This document shows, one piece after another, positions 42,638-51,109 of a stretch of 64,000 nucleotides of DNA (position 1 is its first letter; each line of letters starts with the position of its first letter). The position numbers and the translations under genes were made by a program. Source of the DNA: Actinomycetospora lemnae (GTDB lineage: Bacteria > Actinomycetota > Actinomycetes > Mycobacteriales > Pseudonocardiaceae); the NCBI RefSeq assembly GCF_028737315.1, contig NZ_JAQZAO010000012.1, positions 62,001 to 126,000 of the forward strand. The letters run 5' to 3'. The notes under the pieces are model-generated. The model was not told the origin of the DNA. It saw only the letters and a list, made by a program, of their open reading frames with translations, and did not search any database.

Positions 42638-42904
42638 GTGACGACGGATTCCCGACGACTGGACGGCAATGCCGCGGCGGGACGGCTGGCGGACGTCTTC
42701 GCCTTCGACGCGACCGTGGTGCAGACCCGGTGCGGTACGTGCGGCACGAGGGCCCCGTTGGGGCAGTACCACCTGTACGCGGACGCGCCGGGCATGGTCG
42801 TGCGCTGCCCCGCCTGCGAGAACGTGGTGTTGCGGGTGGCCCAGACCCCCGGCCACACCTGGCTCGACCTGGGCGGTGCCGTGACGCTCGACATCGCCGA
42901 GTGA
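42638..42904 (+). CDS. DUF6510 zinc-ribbon protein
   Basis: An 88-residue protein. Two Cys pairs (CGTC in TRCGTCGTRAPLGQYHLYAD, and RCPACENVVLRV) form a zinc ribbon, the DUF6510 pattern. GTG 42638 is preferred because GGAGGAG is 5 bases upstream. It follows the flavin reductase by 14 bp and ends the redox run. Role unknown; it may bind the molybdenum enzyme or its mRNA. Confidence 0.8.
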   Translation: MTTDSRRLDGNAAAGRLADVFAFDATVVQTRCGTCGTRAPLGQYHLYADAPGMVVRCPACENVVLRVAQTPGHTWLDLGGAVTLDIAE

Positions 42905-43038
42905 TCCCCTCGACCGCGGTCCCGACCGCCCGTCCGACTCGAGCGCGACTCGGTGCGTGAGCTGCGCCGGCTGACGCCCCGCCGGTGGCGGTGTCCTCCC
43001 GGCGAGCCGACCTGCCGCGGTGGCGTCCCCGCGGCGGC

Positions 43039-43395
43039 TCAGGTCAACCCGGCCGCGGCCAGCCACGACCGCGCGGCCGGAGCCCCGAGGTGGACGAGGT
43101 GCAGCGAGACGCCCTCGCGCCGAGCGCGCGCGCGGACCCGCGCCAGGACCTGGACGCCGAGGGGATCGCAGGACGGGACCGCCGAGAGGTCGAGCACGAT
43201 GACGTGACGGCGGCGGTCGAGCTCGGCGTCGAGGTGCCTGCTCAGCGTCTCGGCACCGTCGAGCGACACGGGACCCGACACCGTCACGATCACCCCGTGG
43301 GCGGCGTCGACGGGACGCACGTCGACGGCCGTCGTCGTCGAGCTCGACGTCGAGCTCGCGAGGCCGTCGTGGGCAGGAACAACGAGGTCGGTCAC
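43039..43395 (-). CDS. STAS-domain protein (anti-sigma antagonist type)
   Basis: A 118-residue STAS protein. The strand-helix pattern GVIVTVSGPVSLDGAETLSR and HVIVLDLSAVPSCDPLGVQV matches SpoIIAA-like anti-sigma antagonists. At the phosphosite DSSG the sequence reads CDPLG, so the usual phosphorylated Ser is Pro. It therefore cannot be switched off by phosphorylation in the normal way. GTG 43395 has a GGGGAGA site. Partner unknown. Confidence 0.8.
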   Translation of the reverse strand: MTDLVVPAHDGLASSTSSSTTTAVDVRPVDAAHGVIVTVSGPVSLDGAETLSRHLDAELDRRRHVIVLDLSAVPSCDPLGVQVLARVRARARREGVSLHLVHLGAPAARSWLAAAGLT

Positions 43396-43608
43396 GGCGT
43401 CTCCCCGGCACGTGGGTTCGATGCCGGGCTGCACAGCTCAACCGACGGCGGCCCGCCCCACCTACCCCGTCGGCCAGCAGGATTCACGCCTCCCTGCGCA
43501 TTGGGGCTGATCGGCGCGTGTCTTCTCGGCCGACCGGCCGACCGGCCGGACGGATGGTGCACACGATCCGCTGCGATCGGGTCGGAGAATTCCTCGGCCC
43601 GACAGCCG

Positions 43609-43941
43609 TCAGTCGGTCGGCAGGCGGGAGTCCAGGTGCGTGCTGTGGCTGCCGTCGAACATGCGGCTGGCGGCCATGCGTCGGGCGAGCTCGGCGCCGG
43701 CGTTCATGTGCTGCGCGATGGCCTGCATCGAGTGCCCCGGTCCACCGGACGCGGGCGGCTGGAGATCGACGGTGCGCAGGAGCCGCACGGCGGCGTCGAG
43801 CATGTCGGCGACCGCCGCCGCGACGTCGGGCTTGCCGACCTCGCTGACCTTGTCGGTCGCCGGACCCGCGTCGCGGCCGGCGCGCAGCGCTCTCGCTGCC
43901 TCGGTCATCGCGGTGATCGCCACCTGCTCGGCGCTGTCCAT
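43609..43941 (-). CDS. Small helical hypothetical protein
   Basis: A 110-residue Ala-rich helical protein (MDSAEQVAITAMTEAARALR, QAIAQHMNAGAELARRMAAS). No domain is recognised and no membrane helix is visible. Codon bias fits its neighbours. Start ATG 43941. It lies between the STAS gene and the CPBP protease gene, with about 200 bp of apparently empty sequence on each side. Confidence 0.55.
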   Translation of the reverse strand: MDSAEQVAITAMTEAARALRAGRDAGPATDKVSEVGKPDVAAAVADMLDAAVRLLRTVDLQPPASGGPGHSMQAIAQHMNAGAELARRMAASRMFDGSHSTHLDSRLPTD

Positions 43942-44178
43942 CGCCGTCGAGTCTTGTCCGCCCCGCCGGAGACCGCGCGACGACCGTTCGCTCCGCGGCA
44001 GGTCGCTGCGCTGACAGGACCGATCGCCGACCTTTCCTCCCGGTGACAGAAGGCTCCTCCTGCGGCCACGAGGTTCGCGCCGCGGGGCCACAGACCGCAC
44101 CGCAGAACCCGTCGACCCTGCTGACAGGGGTCGTCGCCCCTGCACCGTGCCGTCCTCGACCTCGTGGGAGGAACCACC

Positions 44179-45144
44179 ATGACCGCTGTTCACCCGTCCG
44201 CCACACCGACGCCGGCACCGGCACCGGCACCGCAGACCGTCGTCCCCGGTGACACGCACTCCGTCGTGCCACCGCCGGTGACCTACGACCATCTCGCCCG
44301 GACGGCGGGCCGCCGCTGGTACAACGGTCCGGCCGCGCTGCTGCTGATCGTCGTCACGGGCCTGCTGTTCGTGATCGTGGTCGGCATCGCCGTCAGCCTG
44401 GCGTCCCTGATCGCGGGAATCCCCCTCGACGCCGACGGCTTCCCGGCCGACCCCGCGTGGTCGACAGCGGCCGGCCTCGTGACCATCGCCGCCGTCCTGC
44501 CCGCGGTGCTCCTGGTCGTGCGGTTCGTGGAGCGGCGCCGGCCCGGGACGCTGTCGTCGGTCACCGGACGCCTGCGCGGTCGCTGGCTCGCGATGTGCCT
44601 GGTGCCCGCGCTCGCGGTCTCCGCCCTGGTCGGCGTGGTGGGCGTGCTCGTCGACCCGACCCAGGGCACCTTCGCGGGCTGGTCGTCGTTCCTCGGCGTC
44701 GCCGTCGTGGCGCTGGCGCTCACACCGTTCCAGGTCGCGGCCGAGGAGTACCTGTTCCGCGGTTGGATCGTGCAGGCCTTCGGCGCCGTCGTCCGCAGCC
44801 CGTGGCCCGGCGTCGCGGTGAGCGCCGTCCTGTTCGCGCTGGTCCACGAGGGTGCGACGGCGAGCGTGTGGGGCTTCGCCGACCTCGTGGTGTTCGCGGT
44901 CGTGCTCTCGGTCGTGACCCTGCGGACCGGCGGCCTCGAGGCTGCCCTGGCCCTGCACGTGGTCCACAACACCGTCTGCTGGGTCGCCGCGGCCGCCTAC
45001 GGCGCGACCGACTCCATCGCCGACTACACCGAGGTCGGACCCGGGGTGTTCGTCGTCTCGACGCTCGGCACCGCGCTCTACGCAGCCACCGTGCTGGTGC
45101 TGGCCCGGCGCCGGGGCGTCGCGACCACGACGCGACCGGCATAG
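44179..45144 (+). CDS. CPBP-family intramembrane glutamic protease
   Basis: A 321-residue membrane protein with eight or so helices. The catalytic EExxxR is AAEEYLFRGW (Glu189-Glu190), with FALVHEG and HVVHNTVCW as the two further histidine motifs of the Rce1/CPBP family. A Pro/Ala-rich cytosolic N-terminus precedes the first helix. GGGAGGAA precedes ATG 44179. Bacterial members act in bacteriocin immunity, sortase or regulated proteolysis; no target is visible here. Confidence 0.88.
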   Translation: MTAVHPSATPTPAPAPAPQTVVPGDTHSVVPPPVTYDHLARTAGRRWYNGPAALLLIVVTGLLFVIVVGIAVSLASLIAGIPLDADGFPADPAWSTAAGLVTIAAVLPAVLLVVRFVERRRPGTLSSVTGRLRGRWLAMCLVPALAVSALVGVVGVLVDPTQGTFAGWSSFLGVAVVALALTPFQVAAEEYLFRGWIVQAFGAVVRSPWPGVAVSAVLFALVHEGATASVWGFADLVVFAVVLSVVTLRTGGLEAALALHVVHNTVCWVAAAAYGATDSIADYTEVGPGVFVVSTLGTALYAATVLVLARRRGVATTTRPA

Positions 45145-45203
45145 GCCGCGTCGAGGACGTCTCGCGGCAGCTCGCGCTCGGCCACCCGCCGTACCGTGGG
45201 CGG

Positions 45204-45737
45204 GTGTCCGCAGCGAGGTCGTGTCGACGGTGCTCCGAGGGCTCGCGGCCCTGGCAGGTCGCGCTGTGCGGCACCCGGGCCCGGCTGCACGGCGACGACC
45301 CGGCCGCTCAGCTCGTCCGCTTCGTCACGGTCGGCGTGATCAGTTCGCTGGTCTACTTCGGTGTGTTCCTGCTGCTGCGGTCCGTCGGCAGCCAGCCGGC
45401 CAACCTGGCCGGCGCCGTCGTCTCGTCCGTGCTCGCCAACGAGCTGCACCGGCGCCTCACGTTCCACGCCGGCGGGCGAGTCGACTGGTGGACGGCGCAG
45501 TGGGAGGGCGGCGGGCTGGCCGCGGCCGGCTTGGTCGCCACGTCGACGGCCCTGGCCGTGCTCGATCCCGTGGTGAGCGAGGCCTGGTGGGCGCAGGTGC
45601 TGCTCATCGGTGCGGTGACCGGCGCGGTCGGTCTGGTGCGGTTCGTCTTCCTGCGGCTCTGGGTGTTCTCCAGCCACGCACGTCGGACCGCCAGGCCGTC
45701 ACCGTCGCCTCCCGTCCCGACGCCGCCGCGCCCATGA
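45204..45737 (+). CDS. GtrA family membrane protein
   Basis: A 177-residue protein with a Cys/Arg N-terminus and four membrane helices. LVRFVTVGVISSLVYFGVFL and LANELHRRLTF are GtrA marks; VRFVFLRLWVF is the usual last helix. GtrA proteins help flip lipid-linked sugars or serve in cell-wall polysaccharide assembly. Start GTG 45204. No sugar transferase lies beside it. Confidence 0.78.
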   Translation: MSAARSCRRCSEGSRPWQVALCGTRARLHGDDPAAQLVRFVTVGVISSLVYFGVFLLLRSVGSQPANLAGAVVSSVLANELHRRLTFHAGGRVDWWTAQWEGGGLAAAGLVATSTALAVLDPVVSEAWWAQVLLIGAVTGAVGLVRFVFLRLWVFSSHARRTARPSPSPPVPTPPRP

Positions 45738-45779
45738 CCTCGCATGTCCATCCGGATGGCCATGAGCTGGCGAATCGTT

Positions 45780-46754
45780 CTACTTCGCGCAGCACGAGGT
45801 GAGGCTGTACCACGTGCCGGGGTCCCGAGCTCCCGTCACCACCTGCCGTATCGCCTCCACCACCAGGGCGGGCTCGTCCTGGTAGATGTCGTGGCCGCTG
45901 CGTGCGGCGATGCTGTGTCTTGCGGCTGGGGTGAGCGTGGCGAGGTCGTCCTGCAGCGCTCGCCAGCTCCGTTCCAGCTCCGCGACCGGGAACCCCGGGA
46001 TGGGGACCTCGACCGCCTGGCCCCGAGTGAGCACGGCCAACGGGATCGGCCGCAGCGGCACCGCCGTCCGGGTCTGCGCCAGCAGAGCGTCGCCGCGGTC
46101 GGCGTCGACCAGTTCGACGTCGGGATATCGCTCTCGCAGGGAGGAAGGCCCGCCCTGCACCTGGGCGAGCTGTTCGGGGGTCAGGAGGCGCCGCAGCTCG
46201 GCGTTGTACCGCTCGTGCGCGGCGTCGACGAGGACCACCCCGACGACGTCGTCGGGGTGGGCGGCGGCGTAGAGGCGGGCGTAGAGGCCACCGAGTGAGT
46301 GGGCCGCGAGCACGTACGGGCCGGGGACACGGGCAGCCAGCAACAGCGCATGCAGATCGGCGACCGTGTCCTCGGGCGAGCGCGGCTGAGGCACCGGGTC
46401 GCTGCGGCTGCGTTCGGCCGGGTCGTCGACCGACTCACCGACGGTGCCGGGCCGGTCGTAGGCACAGACCCGGGTGAAGCCGGACGTTCCCGGAAGGACC
46501 GCCGGTGCCGGCACGCCGGGGGACAGCACGCTCCATGCACTGCCGCGGTTCCCGTAACCGGCGATCAGGACGACGGTGGGGCCGCCCGTACCGCGGCACT
46601 CGATGTACATCCTCCTGCCGCCGACATCGACGGGGCCGGCGAAATCACCGTTTGCCGGTGGTGGTGCGCTCGACGCTGCCGCGCTGCACGCCGTTGCCGT
46701 GAGCAGCACACTCGTCGCCGCGGCGACCAGCGCTCTGATGAACAACCTCGTCAA
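45780..46754 (-). CDS. Exported alpha/beta hydrolase lipoprotein
   Basis: A 324-residue hydrolase with a signal peptide ending in LLTATACSAA (lipobox-like Cys). VVLIAGYGNRGSAW is the oxyanion segment, VLAAHSLGGLYARL has the nucleophile Ser, and ARSGHDIYQDEP carries the His. It is an esterase-like enzyme outside the cytoplasmic membrane. Start is TTG 46754; no better in-frame start is near. The mature C-terminus has a CC pair. It converges with the GtrA gene, with a palindromic CCATCCGGATGG between them. Confidence 0.82.
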   Translation of the reverse strand: MTRLFIRALVAAATSVLLTATACSAAASSAPPPANGDFAGPVDVGGRRMYIECRGTGGPTVVLIAGYGNRGSAWSVLSPGVPAPAVLPGTSGFTRVCAYDRPGTVGESVDDPAERSRSDPVPQPRSPEDTVADLHALLLAARVPGPYVLAAHSLGGLYARLYAAAHPDDVVGVVLVDAAHERYNAELRRLLTPEQLAQVQGGPSSLRERYPDVELVDADRGDALLAQTRTAVPLRPIPLAVLTRGQAVEVPIPGFPVAELERSWRALQDDLATLTPAARHSIAARSGHDIYQDEPALVVEAIRQVVTGARDPGTWYSLTSCCAK

Positions 46755-46980
46755 CTCCGCGCTCCGCTGTCCTCGAGCTCCGCGCCGAGCCCCACTCCGA
46801 ACCCGGCACTTCGGCGAACTCGCAGAGGAGCGCCGGAACGGGCGCGCTCATGCCAGACATGCAGCATGCTCGCGTGATCTCCGGAACGGAACGAGGATCA
46901 CGAACGGGCCTCGGGCGCTCACATCGAGTGAGCAGATCGGACAGGTCGCGCAGGGATCACTCTCCCGGTCGACGTCACCG

Positions 46981-47568
46981 CTACGGGTCGGCGCGGATCC
47001 CACGGTGGACGATGTCGACGAGGCCCTCCAGCCATTCGCCCGTCGGGCCGGCCTGCTCGAGCAGCGTGCGGTGGATGATGGCGCCGACGAGCGTGAAGAT
47101 GGCCTGCTGGGGGTCGACCCCGGGCCGCCACTCTCCTCGTGCGCGGGCGCGCTCGGCCAGCGACGACGCCGAGTGGCCGTCGCCCGCGCGCTGCAGGGCA
47201 GCACCGCCCAGGTCGCCGCGGGCGGTGGTGGCGAGGGCCGCTCGCAGGAGCGCGACGCCGTCGGGCCGGGCGGCGAGATCGGCGATGGGTGCGGCGAGGG
47301 CGAGCAGGTCGCCCCGGAGGCTGCCGGTGTCGGGGCTGTCGCCGAACTCCTCGAGGAGGCCCTCCATGGCCGCCGCGACGAGGGCCTCCCGGGTGGGCCA
47401 GCGGCGGTAGACGCTGGTCTTGTTGACCTCCGCGCGGCGGGCGACCCGCTCGACGCTGAGGCCCTCGAACCCGGTCTCGGCGAGCTCGGCACGGACCGCG
47501 GCGAGGACCGCGGACACGACCGTGGCGCCGCGCGGCCGGCCGGCGTCGCGCCGAGGCGGGCCGGTCAC
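46981..47568 (-). CDS. TetR family transcriptional regulator
   Basis: A 195-residue TetR protein. The HTH (GLSVERVARRAEVNKTSVYR) is near residues 35-55 and the helical ligand domain follows. GTG 47568 overlaps the stop of the P450 gene by GTGA, so it is translated after it. The strong dyad at 48837-48855 directly upstream of the P450 start is the obvious operator, making this an autoregulated P450-TetR operon with the P450 substrate or product as likely inducer. Confidence 0.88.
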   Translation of the reverse strand: MTGPPRRDAGRPRGATVVSAVLAAVRAELAETGFEGLSVERVARRAEVNKTSVYRRWPTREALVAAAMEGLLEEFGDSPDTGSLRGDLLALAAPIADLAARPDGVALLRAALATTARGDLGGAALQRAGDGHSASSLAERARARGEWRPGVDPQQAIFTLVGAIIHRTLLEQAGPTGEWLEGLVDIVHRGIRADP

Positions 47569-48824
47569 AGCAGCACCGGCAACGACTCGAGTCCGCGCAC
47601 GATCGCTCCGCCCCGCCATGCCGGGGGCGCCGTGGGATCGACACGACGCAGGGCCGGCGCCCGGCGCAGCAGGGCCGGGACGGCGATCTGGGCCTCGAGC
47701 CTGGCCAGCGGGGCGCCGAGGCAGTAGTGCGCGCCCTTGCCGAAGGCGAGGTGCGGATTGGGCGAGCGGGTCAGGTCGAGACGGTCGGGGTCGGTGAACG
47801 CCGCGGGGTCGCGGTTGGCCGAGGCGATCGCGGCGAGCACCAGCGACCCCCGCGGGATCGTGACACCGGCGACCTCCACGTCCGTGGCGGACCAGCGTTC
47901 GGTGGCGGTCTGCACCGGGCTGGTGAAGCGCAGCAGCTCCTCGACCGCCGTCCGCACCACCTCGGGGTCGTCGCTGCCGGACCGCAGCAGGTCCGCCTGG
48001 TCGGGGTGCTCGAGCAGGGCCAGCGTGCCCGCCCCCATGAGGTTGACGGTGGTCTCGTGGCCCGCGGTGAGCAGCAGGACCAGCATGGCGAGGATCTCGT
48101 CGGTCGTGAGCCCGTCGTCGCCGTCGCGGGCCGCGACCAGCCCGGACACCAGGTCGTCACGGGGGTCGCGGCTCCGGGCGACGATCAGCCGGCGGAGGTA
48201 GTGCATGAACCACAGGACCGACCCGATGCTGCGCAGCGGGCGCTCGCCGACGGCGAGCAACGCCCGGGTCCAGGCCCGGAACCGCGGGACGTGCTCCTCG
48301 GGGACGCCGATGATGCGGGCGATCAGGATCAGCGGGAGCGGGGCGGCGAAGTCGCCGATCAGGTCCATCACGCCCCGCCGCTGCGCGGTGTCGAGCAGTG
48401 ACTCCGTGAGCTGTTCGGCCTGCTCACGCATCAGCTCGATCCGATGCGGTGTGAACGCCTGGCGCACCAGGCGGCGCAGTCGGTCGTGATCGGGCCCGTC
48501 GAGGCTGAGCAGGCCACGCTCCAGCGGGGCCAGCACCTTCGGCACCCCGCGACCGGCCGCCGCGACCCCCGGACGCAGCGCGTCCTGCCGGTTCTTGCGC
48601 AGGCGCGGATCGCGCAGAGCGGCCTCGACGTCGGGATGGCGGGTGATCACCCACGCCGTGCTCCCCCGCGCCCAGCGCACCGGCTGCACCGGCGCGTCGT
48701 CCCGCAGCCGAGCCCAGAACCCGAAGGGCTCGGCGGCGAAGTCCCGGCTCGTGATGTCCACCGAGGCGAGCTCGCCCACCGAGAGGCTGTCCCAGACCGG
48801 CGCCTGCACGCGCGGTGTCCCCAT
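47565..48824 (-). CDS. Cytochrome P450
   Basis: A 419-residue soluble P450. The I-helix reads LLLTAGHETTVNLMGAG, the ExxR is EELLRFTSP, and the heme loop is FGKGAHYCLG with Cys368. It belongs with bacterial class I P450s such as CYP107 relatives; the substrate is unknown and no ferredoxin gene is adjacent. ATG 48824 is chosen because AAAGGAGGGG lies just upstream. The TetR gene overlaps the stop. Confidence 0.92.
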   Translation of the reverse strand: MGTPRVQAPVWDSLSVGELASVDITSRDFAAEPFGFWARLRDDAPVQPVRWARGSTAWVITRHPDVEAALRDPRLRKNRQDALRPGVAAAGRGVPKVLAPLERGLLSLDGPDHDRLRRLVRQAFTPHRIELMREQAEQLTESLLDTAQRRGVMDLIGDFAAPLPLILIARIIGVPEEHVPRFRAWTRALLAVGERPLRSIGSVLWFMHYLRRLIVARSRDPRDDLVSGLVAARDGDDGLTTDEILAMLVLLLTAGHETTVNLMGAGTLALLEHPDQADLLRSGSDDPEVVRTAVEELLRFTSPVQTATERWSATDVEVAGVTIPRGSLVLAAIASANRDPAAFTDPDRLDLTRSPNPHLAFGKGAHYCLGAPLARLEAQIAVPALLRRAPALRRVDPTAPPAWRGGAIVRGLESLPVLL

Positions 48825-48836
48825 CGACCCCCTCCT

Positions 48837-48855
48837 TTGCAACGTCTCGTTGCAA
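48837..48855. promoter_or_regulatory. TetR operator over P450 start region
   Basis: TTGCAACG-TCT-CGTTGCAA is a perfect 8+3+8 inverted repeat 13 bp before the P450 ATG; it is in the right place to cover the promoter or the ribosome site. The downstream TetR gene is the likely binder. Confidence 0.8.
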
Positions 48856-48940
48856 TCGTAGGGACGGCCCGGCCCTCAGGGAAGACGTGGACCCAGGTGT
48901 TGCCCAAAAACACGAAATCTGCTTCACTCTTCGCTGTGGA

Positions 48941-49084
48941 GGGGAGTATCCCCCGCGTCCTCGTCGTCACCACGGCATTGATCCCGCGAGCACGGGACGG
49001 ACCCGGCGAGGCGGACCCGCACCGTCAGGGGCCGGGTCGGGAGAGACCTCCGAGTGTCGAACGCCGCACCTCGGAGGACAGCAC
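48941..49084 (+). ncRNA. Structured leader of terC with sequestered ribosome site
   Basis: About 140 nt before terC contain a hairpin GGGGA-GTA-TCCCC (48941-48953) and, at the end, CCTCCGAG (49047-49054) that pairs perfectly with CTCGGAGG (49070-49077), the terC ribosome site. GGAG at 49040-49043 can instead pair CTCC (48-51 of that block), freeing it. The start GGGGAGTA is shared with manganese-sensing yybP-ykoY leaders that also precede TerC-like genes; the rest does not clearly match, so the class is open. Confidence 0.55.
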
Positions 49085-50200
49085 ATGGACGTCACGTTCG
49101 GGATCTGGCTCGCGGTCATCGCGGGCATCGTCGCCATGCTCGCGGTGGACCTCGTCGCCCACCGCCGGGCCCACGTCATCGGGGTCCGCGAGGCCGCCGC
49201 CTGGTCGGCGCTGTGGGTGGCGATCGGGGTCGGCTTCGGGATCGCGGTGTGGTGGATCTGGGGTGCTGAGTTCGGCCACCAGTACTTCGCCGGCTACCTC
49301 ATCGAGAAATCGCTCGCCGTCGACAACGTCTTCGTCTGGGCGGTGATCTTCAGCTTCTTCGCCGTCCCCCGCGAGTACCAGCACCGGGTGCTGTTCCTGG
49401 GGGTGGTCGGCGCCCTCGTGCTCCGCGGCGCGTTCATCGCCGCGGGCGCCGTGCTGATCGCCAACTTCTCCTGGGTGCTCTACCTGTTCGCGGCGTTCCT
49501 CGTCGTCACCGGCATCCGGATGGCCGTCCAGCGCGACAGCCACATCGACCCCGAACGCTCCCGCACCCTGCGCTGGTTCCGCCGCCTGGTGCCGATGACC
49601 GACGCCTTCCACGGCCAGCGCTTCCTCGTCCGGCGCCACGGGGTCCTGCTCGCCACTCCCCTGCTCGCCGTCCTCGTGCTCGTCGAGGCCACCGACGTCG
49701 TCTTCGCGGTCGACTCGATCCCGGCCATCTTCGCCGTCACCGACGAGCCGTTCCTGGTGTTCACCGCCAACGCCTTCGCGCTGCTCGGCCTGCGGGCCAT
49801 GTACTTCCTGCTCGCCGACCTCGTCCACCGCTTCGTCTACCTCAAGCTCGGGCTCGCCCTGGTCCTCGTGTGGGTGGGCATCAAGATGGCCCTCAAGGTG
49901 GACATCACCTACATCCCCACCCCGATCTCGCTCGCGGTCATCACCACGATCCTGACCGTCGCGATCGGCGCCAGCCTCTGGACCACCCGCGGACAGAGCG
50001 CCCACGCCGTCGCCGTCCCGGCCGGCGCCCCGCCGTTCCGGCAGGCCACGGCCGAGGAGCTGGCCGAGCTCGAGCCGTTGTGGAGCCGACGCGACCGACC
50101 CGGCGTCGCCCAGCCGGCCGCGACCGCCGCCCCCGACACCGCCGCCCCCGACACCGCCGCCCCCGACACGAACGACACCACCTCGGGACGGAAGTCGTGA
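49085..50200 (+). CDS. terC: TerC family membrane protein (metal-ion exporter-like)
   Basis: A 371-residue protein with about nine membrane helices. LIEKSLAVDNVFVWAVIFSF and EATDVVFAVDSIPAIFAVT, with their buried acids, are the TerC/Alx signatures; Alx- and MntY-type members export manganese. The tail after residue 325 has AAPDT repeats and is poorly conserved. GGAGGA before ATG 49085 is masked by a leader hairpin, so translation is probably regulated. The next ORF overlaps the stop. Confidence 0.93.
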   Translation: MDVTFGIWLAVIAGIVAMLAVDLVAHRRAHVIGVREAAAWSALWVAIGVGFGIAVWWIWGAEFGHQYFAGYLIEKSLAVDNVFVWAVIFSFFAVPREYQHRVLFLGVVGALVLRGAFIAAGAVLIANFSWVLYLFAAFLVVTGIRMAVQRDSHIDPERSRTLRWFRRLVPMTDAFHGQRFLVRRHGVLLATPLLAVLVLVEATDVVFAVDSIPAIFAVTDEPFLVFTANAFALLGLRAMYFLLADLVHRFVYLKLGLALVLVWVGIKMALKVDITYIPTPISLAVITTILTVAIGASLWTTRGQSAHAVAVPAGAPPFRQATAEELAELEPLWSRRDRPGVAQPAATAAPDTAAPDTAAPDTNDTTSGRKS

Positions 50201-50487
50201 TCCCTCCTGCGCCGGACGCGCACAGGCGAACGCCCTCCGTGGTGGTCGATCTCAGCCGGGTGCCCCGCTGCGCGTGCCTGGCTGCAGGCCGCGCACCTGG
50301 CGCCATGAACCCGCCGAGCGCCCGGCCCGGGCAACCCCGAGCCCTCCAGCGTCGGACCTGCCCGGAGTGCGGGCAGGTCATGGCGCCGGTCGACGCCGAC
50401 GCAGGCCCCACGGACGGCTGGTGGCAGTGCACCGGACGACACCGGTGGCTCATCCGCGACGGTCGACTCGTGCGACGAGGCCCGTGA
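50197..50487 (+). CDS. Small zinc-ribbon-like protein
   Basis: A 96-residue frame starting at GTG 50197 inside the terC stop (GTGA), or at ATG 50305. The second half carries RRTCPECGQVMAPVDAD then WWQCTGRHRWLIRDG, with three Cys and one His that could bind zinc. Codon bias is consistent with a real gene. The N-terminal 36 residues may not be translated. Unknown function; conserved terC link unproven. Confidence 0.5.
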   Translation: MIPPAPDAHRRTPSVVVDLSRVPRCACLAAGRAPGAMNPPSARPGQPRALQRRTCPECGQVMAPVDADAGPTDGWWQCTGRHRWLIRDGRLVRRGP

Positions 50488-50677
50488 CGGGCCGCGGGTG
50501 GTGGGACGCGTCGGCGGGTGCGTTCGAGTCGCGCCTCGACGAACCGTCCGCGCGACGGGAGGCCTGGACGTCCCCGCCGGGCCTGACCGGACGACCTCTC
50601 CCTCGGGGCCTCCGGGCCGGCACGGAGGGACGGTTCGGCCCTGCCCCGCCGACCGTCATCGGCACGACCCTCGGGAG

Positions 50678-51109
50678 GTGCGCAGGGAGACGACGAGCTC
50701 GGTGTGGGGGCCGTGGCTGCTGGGCTGGTGCGGGGTGCTCGTGCTGGCGCTGGCCAACGGCACGCTGCGGGCGCTGGTGACGCAGCCCTGGCTGGGCGAA
50801 ACCGTCGCACGAGCGCTCGCGACGGTGATCCTGCTCGTGGCGCTCACGGGCCTGGTGTGGTGGTTGCACCGGCGGCGTCCGATCCCGACCGCCCGGCAGG
50901 CCTGGGCGATCGGGGCGACGTGGACGGCGATGACCCTGGCCTTCGAGTTCGGTTGGGGCGGGCTCGTCGCCGGGCTGACGTGGTCGACGATGCTCGCCGA
51001 CTACGACCTGACCGCGGGGCGCCTCTGGATCCTCGTCCCGATCTGGACCGCATTGGCCCCGGCCGTCGTGCGCCAGGCACAGCGCCGCGCCCCCGCGGCT
51101 GCCCGGTGA
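50678..51109 (+). CDS. Small hypothetical membrane protein
   Basis: A 143-residue protein with four hydrophobic helices (WGPWLLGWCGVLVLALANGT, VARALATVILLVALTGLVWW, and two later). GTG 50678 is the first plausible start; GTG 50702 is the other. The stop overlaps the next gene by GTGA, so three membrane genes in a row are coupled. Family not recognised. Confidence 0.65.
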   Translation: MRRETTSSVWGPWLLGWCGVLVLALANGTLRALVTQPWLGETVARALATVILLVALTGLVWWLHRRRPIPTARQAWAIGATWTAMTLAFEFGWGGLVAGLTWSTMLADYDLTAGRLWILVPIWTALAPAVVRQAQRRAPAAAR

